Positions 47,343 to 57,091 of a stretch of 64,000 bases of DNA are shown piece by piece. The translations under genes and the position numbers were made by a program. How positions within the stretch are numbered: position 1 is the first letter of the stretch; each line of letters begins with the position of its first letter. The stretch comes from Burkholderia sp. OK233. Lineage in GTDB: Bacteria > Pseudomonadota > Gammaproteobacteria > Burkholderiales > Burkholderiaceae. The stretch spans positions 3,472,001 to 3,536,000 of the forward strand of contig NZ_OCSR01000001.1 in the NCBI RefSeq assembly GCF_900230185.1. The letters are read 5' to 3'. The notes below the pieces were generated by a model. The model worked only from the letters and a program-made list of their open reading frames with translations. It searched no databases and was not told the DNA's origin.

Positions 47343-48215
47343 TCAATTTGAAGTCGGCGCATGGGATCTGAAGGCCGCGAAATTTTCAATCAAAAAGGGG
47401 GGGCGACGAACCTCAAGTTGGGCCAGAAAGTCGGCTCGCTCAGTTCTAAATCGGTGGCACCATTCTTCGCTGATTTCAGTCCTAAGTGTTTTGAGATTTT
47501 TGCTGTTCGCTGATACGCGCGTGGTTGAAGTCGGGTTAATCGTTTGATTCATCCACGTCAACACGTCCTCTGGGTCAGCAATAATGTCCTCGTAGGTGAA
47601 GCGAGCGGGCGATAGATTCAGCCGTCTGAATGTTGACTCGAAAAATACCTCGCCCGCAACTAGGTGTTCGCACCAGCCGGCGATAGCGGCGGCATTGTAT
47701 TCCACGGCATCAAGTCGCGACTGCAAAACGGGATTTGCTTGATAGCTATGAAAGAATTCGGACCTCACGCTTCGATAAAGCGAGATTGCTTGAGCCACGA
47801 GATTTCGGCGTCTTAGGTAAAAAGGCTGCACAAGGCTGCAGATGTCTCTTGGCCGTTCTACCATGCTGCATAGACATTCCGTCTGATATGGGGACAGCTG
47901 GAGACCCATCACTCCGGATTGTGAGCGGTAATCCGCGACGGTGCGTCGAAGATACTCATCGACGTCACCGGTGCCAATTGCGACGGGAGGGCGACATCCT
48001 AAAGCCGGTTCGCAGGTGTGAATCCATCCTTCGTTGAACCATTCCTGCGGCGTTCCCAGAATATTAGAATTCTGCGCCATTTCCATAAGCCAAGTGCTGC
48101 CTGACCTTGCGATGATAAAGATCACGTAAAGTCTGGTTTCCTGAGAGATTTTTTGAATTGTATTGAGATGAATGACGGAATTATCCGGGAATGCCGCGGC
48201 TACTTTGTTTTCCAT
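47343..48215 (-). CDS. Stf0-type sulfotransferase
   Basis: A 290-residue PAPS-dependent sulfotransferase. FIIARSGSTWLMEM is the 5'-phosphosulfate loop and YLRRRNLVAQAISLYRS the 3'-phosphate-binding helix, both typical of the trehalose sulfotransferase Stf0 family. A sugar hydroxyl of the surface polysaccharide is the likely acceptor. ATG at 48215 (MENKVA) was chosen. A decayed cysC lies 7 bp upstream on the same strand, so the pair once formed a sulfation operon. Confidence 0.85.
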   Translation of the reverse strand: MENKVAAAFPDNSVIHLNTIQKISQETRLYVIFIIARSGSTWLMEMAQNSNILGTPQEWFNEGWIHTCEPALGCRPPVAIGTGDVDEYLRRTVADYRSQSGVMGLQLSPYQTECLCSMVERPRDICSLVQPFYLRRRNLVAQAISLYRSVRSEFFHSYQANPVLQSRLDAVEYNAAAIAGWCEHLVAGEVFFESTFRRLNLSPARFTYEDIIADPEDVLTWMNQTINPTSTTRVSANSKNLKTLRTEISEEWCHRFRTERADFLAQLEVRRPPFLIENFAAFRSHAPTSN

Positions 48216-48222
48216 TTGAGGA

Positions 48223-48655
48223 TTAGACCGACTTGTTTGGCTTGAGCCGCGTTGACAGAATAGAGCGATGCAATTGAATTTCTGCGTCGAGAGATAGCTT
48301 TTCCATATTCGACACAGCGTCAGGCGCAGGCGGTAGTTCGTATGTGTGCGACACACCTGCATCGCAATGGCTTTGCTCGGGCGAAATTGCGGCGACAATG
48401 GCCATGAAGCCTCGTCGTTGAAAAAGCTCGGCTACGTAGGCGAGCCTGCGTATAGGCGATTCGGCGTAGACCGTCGGCGGAGCTGTACCGGAGATCCGAG
48501 TTCAGTCCCGTACGGAGTGTGTCGCCGTCCAAGATGACGGCGTTAATTTTGAGTCCACGGAGCGGGCCAAGTAGCTCCTTCGCTATCGTTGATTTGTCTG
48601 CTCCAGATAGGCCGGCGGACCAAAGCACGCAGCCACGAGGGGAATGTTCGCCCAC
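48223..48655 (-). pseudogene. decayed APS kinase (cysC)
   Basis: Two frames together read as an APS kinase. The first (from 48655) has the P-loop region and LDGDTLRTGLNSDLRYSSAD. The second continues IRRLAYVAELFQRRGFMAIVAAISPE. The frame changes near 48450-48480. The P-loop reads GLSGADKST, with Asp in place of the conserved Gly, and the usual C-terminal FTG segment is missing. I judge it inactive. It precedes the sulfotransferase gene, which would depend on PAPS from another source such as cysC at 6797-7423. Confidence 0.82.
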
Positions 48656-49084
48656 GACGCTAATATCTCCAAAAAATCACTGCGATCGATCTGTTACGAA
48701 GACTGTTTGGTTGATTTTAACGTTTGCCCAAAAAACGTAGCGGATTTGTAATTTTCCGCAACAAAGATTTTTTGACGCAAGTTGTGCTTTGGCGGAGAGC
48801 CTGCGCGGCCAGCGCGTTTGGCGAAGCACGCGAAGTGGGCAGCTGCTGTGCGCGAAGGCCGTTTTGAAAAAATTGAGATGTTAATCGGCTGCCCGGGGAA
48901 CGGCGACAACGAGCAGCGCACTAGACACCGTGTGCGCGGCGCACAACACTTCCGGAACAACCCCGTAACAAATCGAAAAGCAGGTTGCTGAGGAAGGACA
49001 ATTTGAGCAAACTTGCGTTTTGTTGCGACCACACAACGCAAGACAGTCCTGAAGTGTCATCCAAAAGACACGTAGTTTAATGAA
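48656..49084. other. gap between divergent sulfotransferase and GT2 units
   Basis: 429 bp with no recognised gene. It should hold promoters for the minus-strand cysC remnant/sulfotransferase pair and for the GT2 at 49085. No complete promoter was identified by eye. Confidence 0.5.
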
Positions 49085-49933
49085 ATGAATGCCATAAGCG
49101 CGCTGGGTCTCAAATCCGAAGGTTTATCTGTCTCCGTTGTCGTCTATCGGCCAGATGTCGCGAAATTGAATGCGACGCTCGCGAGCCTTGGCGCCGCCTG
49201 CGAAGAATTGCGTGCGATGAATTGCTCGTTTCCCATCGCACTTTACTTGGTTGACAACGGTGGGGGGGGGGCTGATGCGTCCGCTACCTTGGACACGCTC
49301 CGTATCCAGAATGTTGTCATCACGCTCATCGCCGGGCATGGGAACGTCGGATACGGCCGGGGCCACAATCTGGCGATCGAACGCAGCAACAGCCGCTATC
49401 ACCTGGTGCTGAACCCTGACATTGAACTTGCGTCCGACGCGCTCAAAGAAGCCATCAATTTCTTCGATTCCCACTCGGAAGCAGGACTGATCACGCCTTG
49501 GATCGGCGACGAACATGGCCAGCAGCAGTTCCTGTGCCGGCGCTACCCGACGCTGCTCGATCTGTTCGCGCGGGGGTTTTTACCGGCACGGCTGCGACGG
49601 TTGTTCACGCGGCGCCTCGCTCGCTACGAGATGCGTGACCGGATCAACGCGCGCGATATCGTGTGGGATCCGCCAATCGTTAGCGGTTGTTTCATGCTGT
49701 TCCGCACGTCCGTGCTGAAACAGCTGGGAGGTTTCGATGCTCGTTATTTCCTCTACTTCGAGGACTACGATTTGAGTCTTCGCGCGCATGACGTCACCCG
49801 GGTTGTCTACGCGCCCGCCGTGCGCGTGCTGCATCACGGCGGCGGCGCGGCGCGCAAAGGCTCAGCGCACATTCGAATGTTCATGGCGTCGGCGTACAAA
49901 TTTTTCAACCGGTTTGGCTGGAAGTGGCTATGA
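49085..49933 (+). CDS. family 2 glycosyltransferase, rhamnosyltransferase-like
   Basis: A 282-residue GT2. SVSVVVYRPDVAKL opens the GT-A fold, GHGNVGYGRGHNLAIE follows, VLNPDIEL is the DxD-type site and FDARYFLYFEDYDLSLRA is the acceptor-side motif common to dTDP-rhamnosyltransferases. A run of ten G residues at 49262-49271 (Gly-Gly-Gly-Gly) lies near codon 60, and slippage there would frameshift the gene. It overlaps the following SDR gene by ATGA. Confidence 0.87.
   Translation: MNAISALGLKSEGLSVSVVVYRPDVAKLNATLASLGAACEELRAMNCSFPIALYLVDNGGGGADASATLDTLRIQNVVITLIAGHGNVGYGRGHNLAIERSNSRYHLVLNPDIELASDALKEAINFFDSHSEAGLITPWIGDEHGQQQFLCRRYPTLLDLFARGFLPARLRRLFTRRLARYEMRDRINARDIVWDPPIVSGCFMLFRTSVLKQLGGFDARYFLYFEDYDLSLRAHDVTRVVYAPAVRVLHHGGGAARKGSAHIRMFMASAYKFFNRFGWKWL
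49262..49271 (+). repeat. 10-G homopolymer inside a glycosyltransferase gene
   Basis: Ten consecutive G residues within the N-terminal quarter of the GT2 gene. In the present length the frame is open. Gain or loss of one G would truncate the protein. Candidate site for slipped-strand phase variation. Confidence 0.9.
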
Positions 49934-50886
49934 GTCATGTGCTCGTCACGGGGGCTAACGGATTTGTCGGTCATGCGCTATGCCGCGCATTGCTTGGCGC
50001 CGGTCACACGGTCACCGGCCTTGTCAGGCGTGCAGGGCAGCTTGAAAGCGGTGTGGGCGAATGGGTCGACGTCAGCGTGGATTTCGCCGGCGTCGACGCG
50101 GCATGGCCTGCCACGTTGCAAGTGGATTGTGTCGTGCATCTGGCGGCGCGCGTGCATGTGATGCGCGAAGAGTCTGCCGATCCAGACGCGGCGTTTCGCG
50201 CGACCAACGTTGACGGCGCGCTTCGCGTTGCACAGGCCGCACGGCGTCATGGCGCGAGGCGTTTTGTCTTTGTAAGCAGCGTTAAGGCGCTGGCCGAAGG
50301 CGATTCGGGCCGTCCGTTACGCGAAGACGATACGCCGATGCCGCAGGACGCATACGGGCGCTCGAAGCTCGCCGCCGAGCAAGTGTTGTCGAGCTACGGC
50401 GAAGAGTCCGGCCTGGATGTCGTGATCGTGCGCCCGCCGCTGGTGTACGGGCCAGAGGTACGCGCCAATTTCTTGCGTCTGATGGACGCGGTCTGGAAAG
50501 GGGTGCCGCTGCCGCTAGCTTCGATCGACGCGCGGCGCAGCCTGATCTATGTCGAGAACCTTGCAGACGCCCTGATGCATTGCGCGGTAGATCCACGCGC
50601 AGCGCGCCAATGCTTCCACGTCGCGGACGCCGCTGCTCCGACGGTCGCCGAGCTGGCCCGTTCGCTCGCCGAGCATCTGCAAAAGACCGCGCGCTTGTTG
50701 CCGGTACCGCTGGGCTTGTTGCATCTCGCAGGTCGGCTGACAGGCCGCTCGGCGCACGTCGACCGGCTGGTCGGCGCTCTGCAGCTTGACACCACGCGCA
50801 TACGCACGACGCTTGGTTGGCAACCGCCATATTCCACCGACGAGGGGCTGGCCGAAACCGCCCGTTGGTATCGATCCACGCATTGA
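49930..50886 (+). CDS. NAD-dependent sugar epimerase (SDR)
   Basis: A 318-residue extended SDR. VLVTGANGFVGHALCRAL binds NAD, HLAARVHVMRE is typical of the WbpV/UDP-GalNAc epimerase-like branch, SSVKALAEG supplies the active Ser and AYGRSKLAAEQ the Y-x3-K pair. Its place just before a WecA/WbpL-like transferase suggests it makes the first sugar, for example UDP-N-acetylfucosamine or quinovosamine with the WbpM-type dehydratase. Substrate inferred. Confidence 0.85.
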   Translation: MSHVLVTGANGFVGHALCRALLGAGHTVTGLVRRAGQLESGVGEWVDVSVDFAGVDAAWPATLQVDCVVHLAARVHVMREESADPDAAFRATNVDGALRVAQAARRHGARRFVFVSSVKALAEGDSGRPLREDDTPMPQDAYGRSKLAAEQVLSSYGEESGLDVVIVRPPLVYGPEVRANFLRLMDAVWKGVPLPLASIDARRSLIYVENLADALMHCAVDPRAARQCFHVADAAAPTVAELARSLAEHLQKTARLLPVPLGLLHLAGRLTGRSAHVDRLVGALQLDTTRIRTTLGWQPPYSTDEGLAETARWYRSTH

Positions 50887-50894
50887 GGGCGCGC

Positions 50895-51917
50895 ATGTTG
50901 ACGTACCTTTCGACCTTCCCCACGTGGGTTGCCGTGACCTTAGACGCGCTTGGCGCGGCATGTGCATGCGCCGCTATCCTGTGGGCGCTGCTCCGAACGG
51001 GCATGGCCTGGCGGCTCGCTACGGACATCCCTAACGACCGCTCACTACACGTCCAGCCGACGCCGCGCGTCGGCGGTTGGGGCATTGTGCCGGTGACCGT
51101 GGCGGCCACGTTGCTGCTGGCGCCGAGCCTTTGGTACGCCGCTCTCGGCACTGCTTTCCTGGCGGCGATTTCGCAAATCGACGACCGGCGTGGATTGCCT
51201 GCGAGGGTCAGATTCACCGCGCATCTAATCGCCGTGATCGGGCTGGTCGTACTTTTTCCCGCCGATGCTCCTTGGTGGGGCTTGGTAATTCTTGCGGTTT
51301 TGATGATATGGCTAGTTAATCTTTACAACTTTATGGACGGCGCGGACGGTCTGGCGGGCGGTATGGCGCTGTTCGGCTTCGCGGGTTACGCGGCCGGTGC
51401 ACTGCTTAGCGACCATCCTTTGCCGGCACTGGCATGGTCAGCGACGGCGATCTCGGGTGCCGCGCTCGGCTTCCTGTTGTTTAATTTTCACCCAGCACGC
51501 ATTTTTCTCGGTGACGCTGGATCGATCTCGCTGGGTTTTCTCGCTGGGGCGCTTGGTTACTGGGGTTGGCGCGGAGGGGTTTGGCCGGTTTGGTTCCCGA
51601 TCCTGGTGTTCGCGCCGTTCATCGCCGATGCATCGATCACGCTGTCGCGTCGGCTGCTCCGTGGCGAAAGATTTTGGCAAGCGCACCGCGAGCACTACTA
51701 TCAACGTATGGTGCGCTCAGGGATCGGGCACGCCAGGACAGCTTTGACGTGGTATGTGCTCATGGTAGCTGGCATAATGCTTGCTGTTTACGCACTTGGC
51801 CGCTCAGTGATTTTTCAGTCGTGTGTGCTGGCCCTTTGGATCGCCGTCCTCTGTGCAGCAGGCGCTTTGGTCGATATGCGCTGGCGTCGTTTCCAATCAA
51901 CACTGTCCGATAACTGA
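50895..51917 (+). CDS. WecA/WbpL-type sugar-phosphate transferase
   Basis: A 340-residue integral membrane protein of the MraY/WecA family. DRSLHVQPTPRVGGWGI, NLYNFMDGADGLAGG with the catalytic Asp, and HPARIFLGDAGSISLGF are diagnostic. It transfers a HexNAc-1-phosphate to undecaprenyl phosphate and starts O-antigen assembly. ATG at 50895 (MLTYLS) follows the SDR stop by 8 bp. It is one of two WecA-like proteins in the window (see 59400-60497). Confidence 0.92.
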   Translation: MLTYLSTFPTWVAVTLDALGAACACAAILWALLRTGMAWRLATDIPNDRSLHVQPTPRVGGWGIVPVTVAATLLLAPSLWYAALGTAFLAAISQIDDRRGLPARVRFTAHLIAVIGLVVLFPADAPWWGLVILAVLMIWLVNLYNFMDGADGLAGGMALFGFAGYAAGALLSDHPLPALAWSATAISGAALGFLLFNFHPARIFLGDAGSISLGFLAGALGYWGWRGGVWPVWFPILVFAPFIADASITLSRRLLRGERFWQAHREHYYQRMVRSGIGHARTALTWYVLMVAGIMLAVYALGRSVIFQSCVLALWIAVLCAAGALVDMRWRRFQSTLSDN

Positions 51918-51929
51918 GGTACGACGCTG

Positions 51930-53816
51930 ATGCTAAGAAACAAGGCCACCTGGCTGTCTTTCAGCGCTTTCCTTTTCGATTTATGCGCAGTCGCCGCCGC
52001 CTGGCTGATTTCGTACGTCATTCGCTTCAACGGCTTGGTCCCGGAAGACTTCCGGGCCGGGGCGATGCACTCGCTCCTCTGGGTCCTGCCGACGTACGGC
52101 GTCATGTTCCGTATCTTCGGCTTGTACCGCGGCATGTGGGTCTTTGCGAGCTTGCCGGATCTCGTCCGTATATCGAAAGCAGTCATCGCTGGGGCATTCG
52201 TCTCCATGGTTGTTTCGGTGTTGGTCCAACCTATGCCGATCGTGCCGCGCTCCGTGCTGGTGGTGTCACCGCTATTTCTGTTTCTCGCGATGGGCGGGTC
52301 GCGTGCGCTATACCGTGCGACCAAAGAGTTCTATCTGTACGGTGGGCTTGTCGGTCAGGGTAAGCCGGTAGTGGTGCTCGGCGCGGGCAACGCCGGCGCG
52401 AGTCTCGCGCGCGAGCTGTCGCGTTCGAGCGAATGGCGTTTGGTGGGCTTGCTCGACGACGATGTCTCCAAGCACGGGCGCGAAATTTACGGCTACAAAG
52501 TACTTGGCTCGATAAGCGAATTGCCGCAATTGGCTGAGACGCTGAAGACCGAATACGCAATCATTGCCATTCCTTCCGCCACGGTGGATGTGCAGCGGCG
52601 TGTAGCGACGCTATGTGTTCGCGCCGGCGTACGAGCTCTTGTGCTGCCTGCGCTAACCGACGTCACGCAAGGCCAGGCGTTTCTGTCGCGCGTCCGACAG
52701 ATCGACCTCGAAGATTTGCTGGGCCGTGATCCTATCAATATCGATACACCCCATGTAGAAGCACTGCTGCATGACAGGATAGTGATGGTCACCGGTGCAG
52801 GCGGGTCTATCGGCTCCGAATTGTGCCGCCAGATCTTGCGCTTCCAGCCGGCTCAACTGATTGCTTATGACTTGTCTGAATATGCGATTTATCGGCTTAC
52901 TGAAGAGTTGAGCGAGCGTTTTTCAGACGTGTCGGTGATTCCGGTGATCGGCGATGCCAAAGACTCGCTGCTGCTCGATCAGGTGATGTCGCGTCACACG
53001 CCGCACATCGTATTTCATGCGGCCGCGTATAAACACGTCCCGCTAATGGAAGAGCAGAACGCATGGCAGGCCGTGCGCAATAACGTGCTTGGCACCTATC
53101 GGGTGGGTCGTGCTGCGATTCGTCACGACGTGAAGCATTTCGTGCTGATCTCGACCGACAAGGCAGTCAATCCGACGAACGTCATGGGTGCGAGCAAACG
53201 TCTGGCGGAAATGGCGTGTCAGGCTTTGCAGCAGACCAGCTCGCGTACGCAGTTCGAGACAGTTCGGTTCGGGAACGTACTCGGCAGCGCCGGCAGTGTT
53301 ATTCCGAAGTTCCAGCAGCAGATTGCGAAGGGCGGCCCCGTCACGGTGACGCACCCCGAGATCACGCGTTTCTTCATGACCATCCCGGAAGCGTCGCAGC
53401 TGGTGCTGCAAGCATCCAGCATGGGGCACGGCGGCGAGATCTTCATCCTCGACATGGGTGAGCCGGTGAAGATCGTCGACCTGGCTCGCGATTTGATTCG
53501 CTTGTACGGCTTTAACGAGGAGCAGATTCGGATCGTGTTTACTGGTCTGCGGCCTGGCGAAAAGCTCTACGAAGAACTGCTGGCTTGTGACGAGACAACA
53601 ACACGTACGCCGCATCCCAAGTTGCGGACCGCGCGTGCGCGTGAAGTATCAGACGATCTGTTGGACAAGTTGTTGCCGTGGCTTATGCAGCATCGCGTGT
53701 TAAGCGACGACGAAGTGCGCCGCGACCTGCGCCGCTGGGTGCCGGAATATCAACCGGCCAGCGCACCGGCTTTGCGTAGTGTCGGTAGCGTCACGCAAGT
53801 CACGCGGGCCTCCTAG
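51930..53816 (+). CDS. WbpM/CapD-type nucleotide-sugar 4,6-dehydratase
   Basis: A 628-residue membrane-bound dehydratase. Four N-terminal helices (about residues 10-120) precede a degenerate Rossmann domain with VVLGAGNAGASLARELS. The catalytic SDR domain begins at VTGAGGSIGSELCRQI (about residue 290). FHAAAYKHVPLMEE and STDKAVNPTNVMGASKR hold the active site. It converts UDP-GlcNAc to the 4-keto-6-deoxy sugar used by the SDR epimerase two genes upstream. It ends the plus-strand block. Confidence 0.94.
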   Translation: MLRNKATWLSFSAFLFDLCAVAAAWLISYVIRFNGLVPEDFRAGAMHSLLWVLPTYGVMFRIFGLYRGMWVFASLPDLVRISKAVIAGAFVSMVVSVLVQPMPIVPRSVLVVSPLFLFLAMGGSRALYRATKEFYLYGGLVGQGKPVVVLGAGNAGASLARELSRSSEWRLVGLLDDDVSKHGREIYGYKVLGSISELPQLAETLKTEYAIIAIPSATVDVQRRVATLCVRAGVRALVLPALTDVTQGQAFLSRVRQIDLEDLLGRDPINIDTPHVEALLHDRIVMVTGAGGSIGSELCRQILRFQPAQLIAYDLSEYAIYRLTEELSERFSDVSVIPVIGDAKDSLLLDQVMSRHTPHIVFHAAAYKHVPLMEEQNAWQAVRNNVLGTYRVGRAAIRHDVKHFVLISTDKAVNPTNVMGASKRLAEMACQALQQTSSRTQFETVRFGNVLGSAGSVIPKFQQQIAKGGPVTVTHPEITRFFMTIPEASQLVLQASSMGHGGEIFILDMGEPVKIVDLARDLIRLYGFNEEQIRIVFTGLRPGEKLYEELLACDETTTRTPHPKLRTARAREVSDDLLDKLLPWLMQHRVLSDDEVRRDLRRWVPEYQPASAPALRSVGSVTQVTRAS

Positions 53817-53853
53817 AGCTTGCACAGGTGAGTCCAGTTGTTGTCACATGCGT

Positions 53854-53880
53854 AAAAAAAGGCGCCTCGTGAACTGCGCC
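53854..53880 (-). terminator. terminator after the GT9 gene
   Basis: GGCGC / GCGCC stem around a 10-base loop with seven A on the plus strand, so on the minus strand a hairpin followed by T7. It lies about 40 bp past the GT9 stop. The AAAAAGGCGCC half matches the terminator at 59376-59399. Confidence 0.7.
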
Positions 53881-53918
53881 CCAAAGGTTGGATCGGTGTC
53901 CAACTTCGCAGGGTCAGT

Positions 53919-54887
53919 TCACCGCAGCAACTCGCGACAATAATCAGTCACCTCGCTGGCGATTCTCTCGATCGGAACGCTGTCGATATCCTGCCCAGCG
54001 GAAACGGTCCGTATCGTCGATTGGGAATGGAGCCGCCACTCAGGCTTGATTTGACAGAAGATCGCGACACCGGGCTTTCCGAGTGCTGCAGCGATATGCA
54101 TAAGCCCCCCATCCGCGCCAATAAAAAAGGAACTCTGCTTTATCAACTCGGCTGCCGCGGCGATATTCGGTAGGTCTACGTGCGACTCGACATGGCCGCA
54201 AGCAATGTCGTCACGGACCGCTCTCACAGTATCGAGCGCAATTTCGCCCGTGCCGAGCAAAATGAACCGCGGGCTCGGGGCCTCCTTAGGCCAGCTCGAC
54301 GAAATCTGCTTGATAAGCATCGCCCAGTTTTCGTACGTGCGTCGCTTGTCGCCGCCCCCCACCGCGACCGCAATCGTAAACATCTCTGCGCTTCCGGCAC
54401 CCTGGTCAGAGATCGTCAACGTGGGTGCGATCGGGCCAGATTCGTGCGTCGATTTGAACACGCGCGTAATCTGTTCGTACGAAAGCTGAATCCTCGAAAA
54501 ATTCTCGCCCCTGCGGTGCCCCATAATCGAAAACCACGGAGTGAACGGATGGTATTGAATCTTCTTTAAGATGGTTTTCGTAGTGAGGCTTTGGACTATC
54601 ACCATGTCATACCGCGCGTCGCAGTCGTCCAGCGAACGGGACACACGTCGGAACCGGGCATCCCTGACAAAAAGCTCAGCCGGACCGTGAGGCATGCATA
54701 GATCGATGGATATGCACGGGTCGATCAGAAGTCTTTGTGACAGATCCATAATGGAGTCACCGATAGTGGCCCAGTCGTAATACCACAGTATTTTTTTGAC
54801 TTTTTGTGGCGCGGCATTAGCTATCAAAAGCTGCTGACCGGAGAGAAGCATCAAGGCGATTCGCTTGACGGACGAAATAGATATCAT
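53919..54887 (-). CDS. family 9 (heptosyltransferase-like) glycosyltransferase
   Basis: About 322 residues in the GT9 pattern. KILWYYDWATIGDSIMDLS is the N-terminal acceptor-side segment, VAVGGGDKRRTYENW the linker to the donor domain and FIGADGGLMHIAAALGKPGVAIF the hallmark GT9 motif with Asp and His. The start is uncertain: ATG at 54887 (MISISS) gives a usual N-terminus, and ATG at 54953 adds 22 residues. Its longer upstream frame runs into a truncated WecA-like copy. It belongs to the inserted accessory segment. Confidence 0.78.
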   Translation of the reverse strand: MISISSVKRIALMLLSGQQLLIANAAPQKVKKILWYYDWATIGDSIMDLSQRLLIDPCISIDLCMPHGPAELFVRDARFRRVSRSLDDCDARYDMVIVQSLTTKTILKKIQYHPFTPWFSIMGHRRGENFSRIQLSYEQITRVFKSTHESGPIAPTLTISDQGAGSAEMFTIAVAVGGGDKRRTYENWAMLIKQISSSWPKEAPSPRFILLGTGEIALDTVRAVRDDIACGHVESHVDLPNIAAAAELIKQSSFFIGADGGLMHIAAALGKPGVAIFCQIKPEWRLHSQSTIRTVSAGQDIDSVPIERIASEVTDYCRELLR

Positions 54888-54994
54888 GTCGATCGGGATA
54901 ACTCCAAAGTCCGGTTCGTTTCGGACCCTTGGCGATTCATGGATGCGTCTCATGATATTCGTGCCGCCTGCATTCAGGCGAATATGTGCTTTGA

Positions 54995-55408
54995 CTATCG
55001 CTTCCCCTTCCTTACCACCATCCACCTCGGCGACTTGAACCGCACGATGCTCATATAGAGCCACACGTAAGTCGCCGCAAACACCACCACAAAGCAGAAC
55101 AGATGCAGCGTATGCCGCCAGAACAACGTCGCCGGTACGACTGCGATTAGACATAGCAACCACAGATACGGCGACGTCAGCGAGTTCCGCCGCGTCAGCT
55201 CCCGCGCCGTTCTGGCGCCGACCTCCCAACGCATCAAGCACTTATAAACCAGCATATGCAGATGCACGCCATCGGGAATCCCAGGCGACATGTCGCGAAT
55301 GAACTTCTTCCGGTAGATCGAGAAGCACGACTCGAAGATCGGATACATGAAAAGGAGCACCGGATACCACGCCGACACATCGCGATTGCGCATCACCAGC
55401 ATGATCGA
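54995..55408 (-). pseudogene. truncated duplicate of the WecA-like gene
   Basis: Encodes the last 135 or so residues of the protein at 59400-60497, from MLVMRNRDVSAWYP to VVRKGKR, with about ten substitutions. Homology begins abruptly at 55408, right after ATGATCGAC. The N-terminal two thirds, including the catalytic Asp motifs, are missing, so it cannot be functional. It marks a partial duplication or an allele junction. Confidence 0.9.
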
Positions 55409-56428
55409 CTGTGAGCTCTGGAGTGAAGGGGGCCACGGCCGAAACCGTTCTTCGGGAGTTTAACTGCGAGAACGTCCGGCCATCAGACCGTTTCCGTGTG
55501 TGCATCAGGAAGGGTAGAGGAGCAAAGCGACTCATTATCGAGTGCAACCACGCGGAATTCCTCTTCCGATACCGTCGCGAATTGGAACTCGCAATTGGCA
55601 GCGTGGTGAAAAAACTTACCGTGAGTCCCGAGTATATCTAGTACGCCCGCCTCCTGCGCAATCATCCTGACTTCAAGAAGGCGTTCGCTCGGAGATCCGG
55701 TCCGTGACAACCCACCGCGCAGCGCAAGGCTGCGCCCCCGGTATCAGCGCATCACAGCATGTGCAAAGTTCCAGCGTATGAAAAGCGCATTCCAGGCTTT
55801 GATCGCCCCTGGTCTCAAGGGTGCGACCGCGCTTCGGCGCAATGCGGAATAGTTGACGACCTTTACTCTGGCAGCTTTGTGCAGTCGCAGGTATGGCGTC
55901 TCTATTGAAGGGGTGTTCTCAAACACTGCCCTGGCTGCGGTCTCCGCACGCATCCGCCCCAATCCTGCCTGCTTCACAGGCGGCACATTCCTATCCTTCG
56001 TTGGGTCCACATTCATGTTGCCGCTCGTCACGGATTAGACGCTAACAGCTGCTGCCCCCGTGGCGGATAACAAGGCTGATGACGGCCGCGTTTCAGTTGT
56101 TTCCTTTTTCCGCAGCGTTGCCTTGACTTCCGACTGCACATGGCATGCTCAAGTTACTGAAAGTCGTTCTGCTCTGCGATGTGACTTATGCCAGCCGTCG
56201 GTCAATCGACAGTGCGAGCTTGCCAACCCTCGAAGTCCACGACCTGATGGAATGGAGTTGGAGTGGATCGTATCCGGCGAGCCGTTCTGCAGAAATCGAA
56301 CGTACGACTTACGTTGTCTCACGCGCCTCGGTCTCGACATTAGCGATCCTAATGAAATATCTGGGGCATACACGCAGGCCGAAGGTGAATTTTTGACCGG
56401 TGCTCTGCAGTCAATGAAAGGAGAAAAA
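55409..56428. other. 1-kb region with two weak ORFs of unknown function
   Basis: Two short frames look possibly coding but match nothing I know. A 76-codon plus-strand frame at 55411-55641 begins GTG and contains RLIIECNHAEFLFRYRRELE. A 95-codon minus-strand frame at 55744-56031 ends ALFIRWNFAHAVMR. Both could be remnants of genes cut during the insertion. No promoter or RNA gene was recognised. Confidence 0.35.
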
Positions 56429-57091
56429 ATGGAACACGTTAAGGCGTTGCTTTCTTTCGCGGAAAAGGATGCTTCAAATGACGCCTCCTGCTCTCGGGAT
56501 CTAATCAAAGGTCCGAGAAACTTGGGCGGCAACCGCGATGGGTGGATGGCGTATCGACGTAGTTTGTGTTTGCCGTTAGCAAAAAAGGTTACATCGATAC
56601 TGAAGGAAATGTCCGACGGTGCATTCGCTGTACGCCGCGGAGTGATGCTGGAGCACGCACCGGGCACGCTCAATCCAGTGACCTGGGTAGATTGTCTTGC
56701 TGTCTCTCCGTTCGGAGTGTTCATCATCGATCAATACGATTGGATCGGAACTATAAAACGATCGATGAGCGATGACGAGCTTCTTGTGCGTGAAAATTCT
56801 GGCGTCGTCTCCGTTAAAACCTCTCCGTTGTGCCGGGCAAAACCGGCTCTTCGACACCTGCGGCCGATACTCGGCGAATACAACTGCCCGGTTGGGTGCA
56901 TCGCCGTATTTTCGGACTTGTATTGTGCGCTTGACCCCACGTTGCCGGAAACAATCCTGCAAGGTTCCGAGCTGCACCATTTTATGCGCACACGGTTGAA
57001 CCGCTTCCGCGACAGTCACTTTCGATATCTCGACTCCAGGATGATCGTCACACATTTGCAATGGCGCTGTGCGGACTGGGGCAAAGGTTGA
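56429..57091 (+). CDS. NERD-domain-like protein of unknown function
   Basis: A 220-residue protein starting at ATG 56429 after a good AAAGGAG site. The central part (about residues 60-180) follows the NERD pattern: HAPGTLNPVTWVDCLAVSPFGVFIID, YDWIGTI, then a stretch with PALRHLRPILG and VGCIAVFSD. The acidic-Lys nuclease residues expected after the second strand (E-x-K) read DQYD, so nuclease activity is doubtful. It resembles soluble NERD-like proteins in variable regions of Burkholderia-type genomes. Function unknown. Confidence 0.5.
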   Translation: MEHVKALLSFAEKDASNDASCSRDLIKGPRNLGGNRDGWMAYRRSLCLPLAKKVTSILKEMSDGAFAVRRGVMLEHAPGTLNPVTWVDCLAVSPFGVFIIDQYDWIGTIKRSMSDDELLVRENSGVVSVKTSPLCRAKPALRHLRPILGEYNCPVGCIAVFSDLYCALDPTLPETILQGSELHHFMRTRLNRFRDSHFRYLDSRMIVTHLQWRCADWGKG

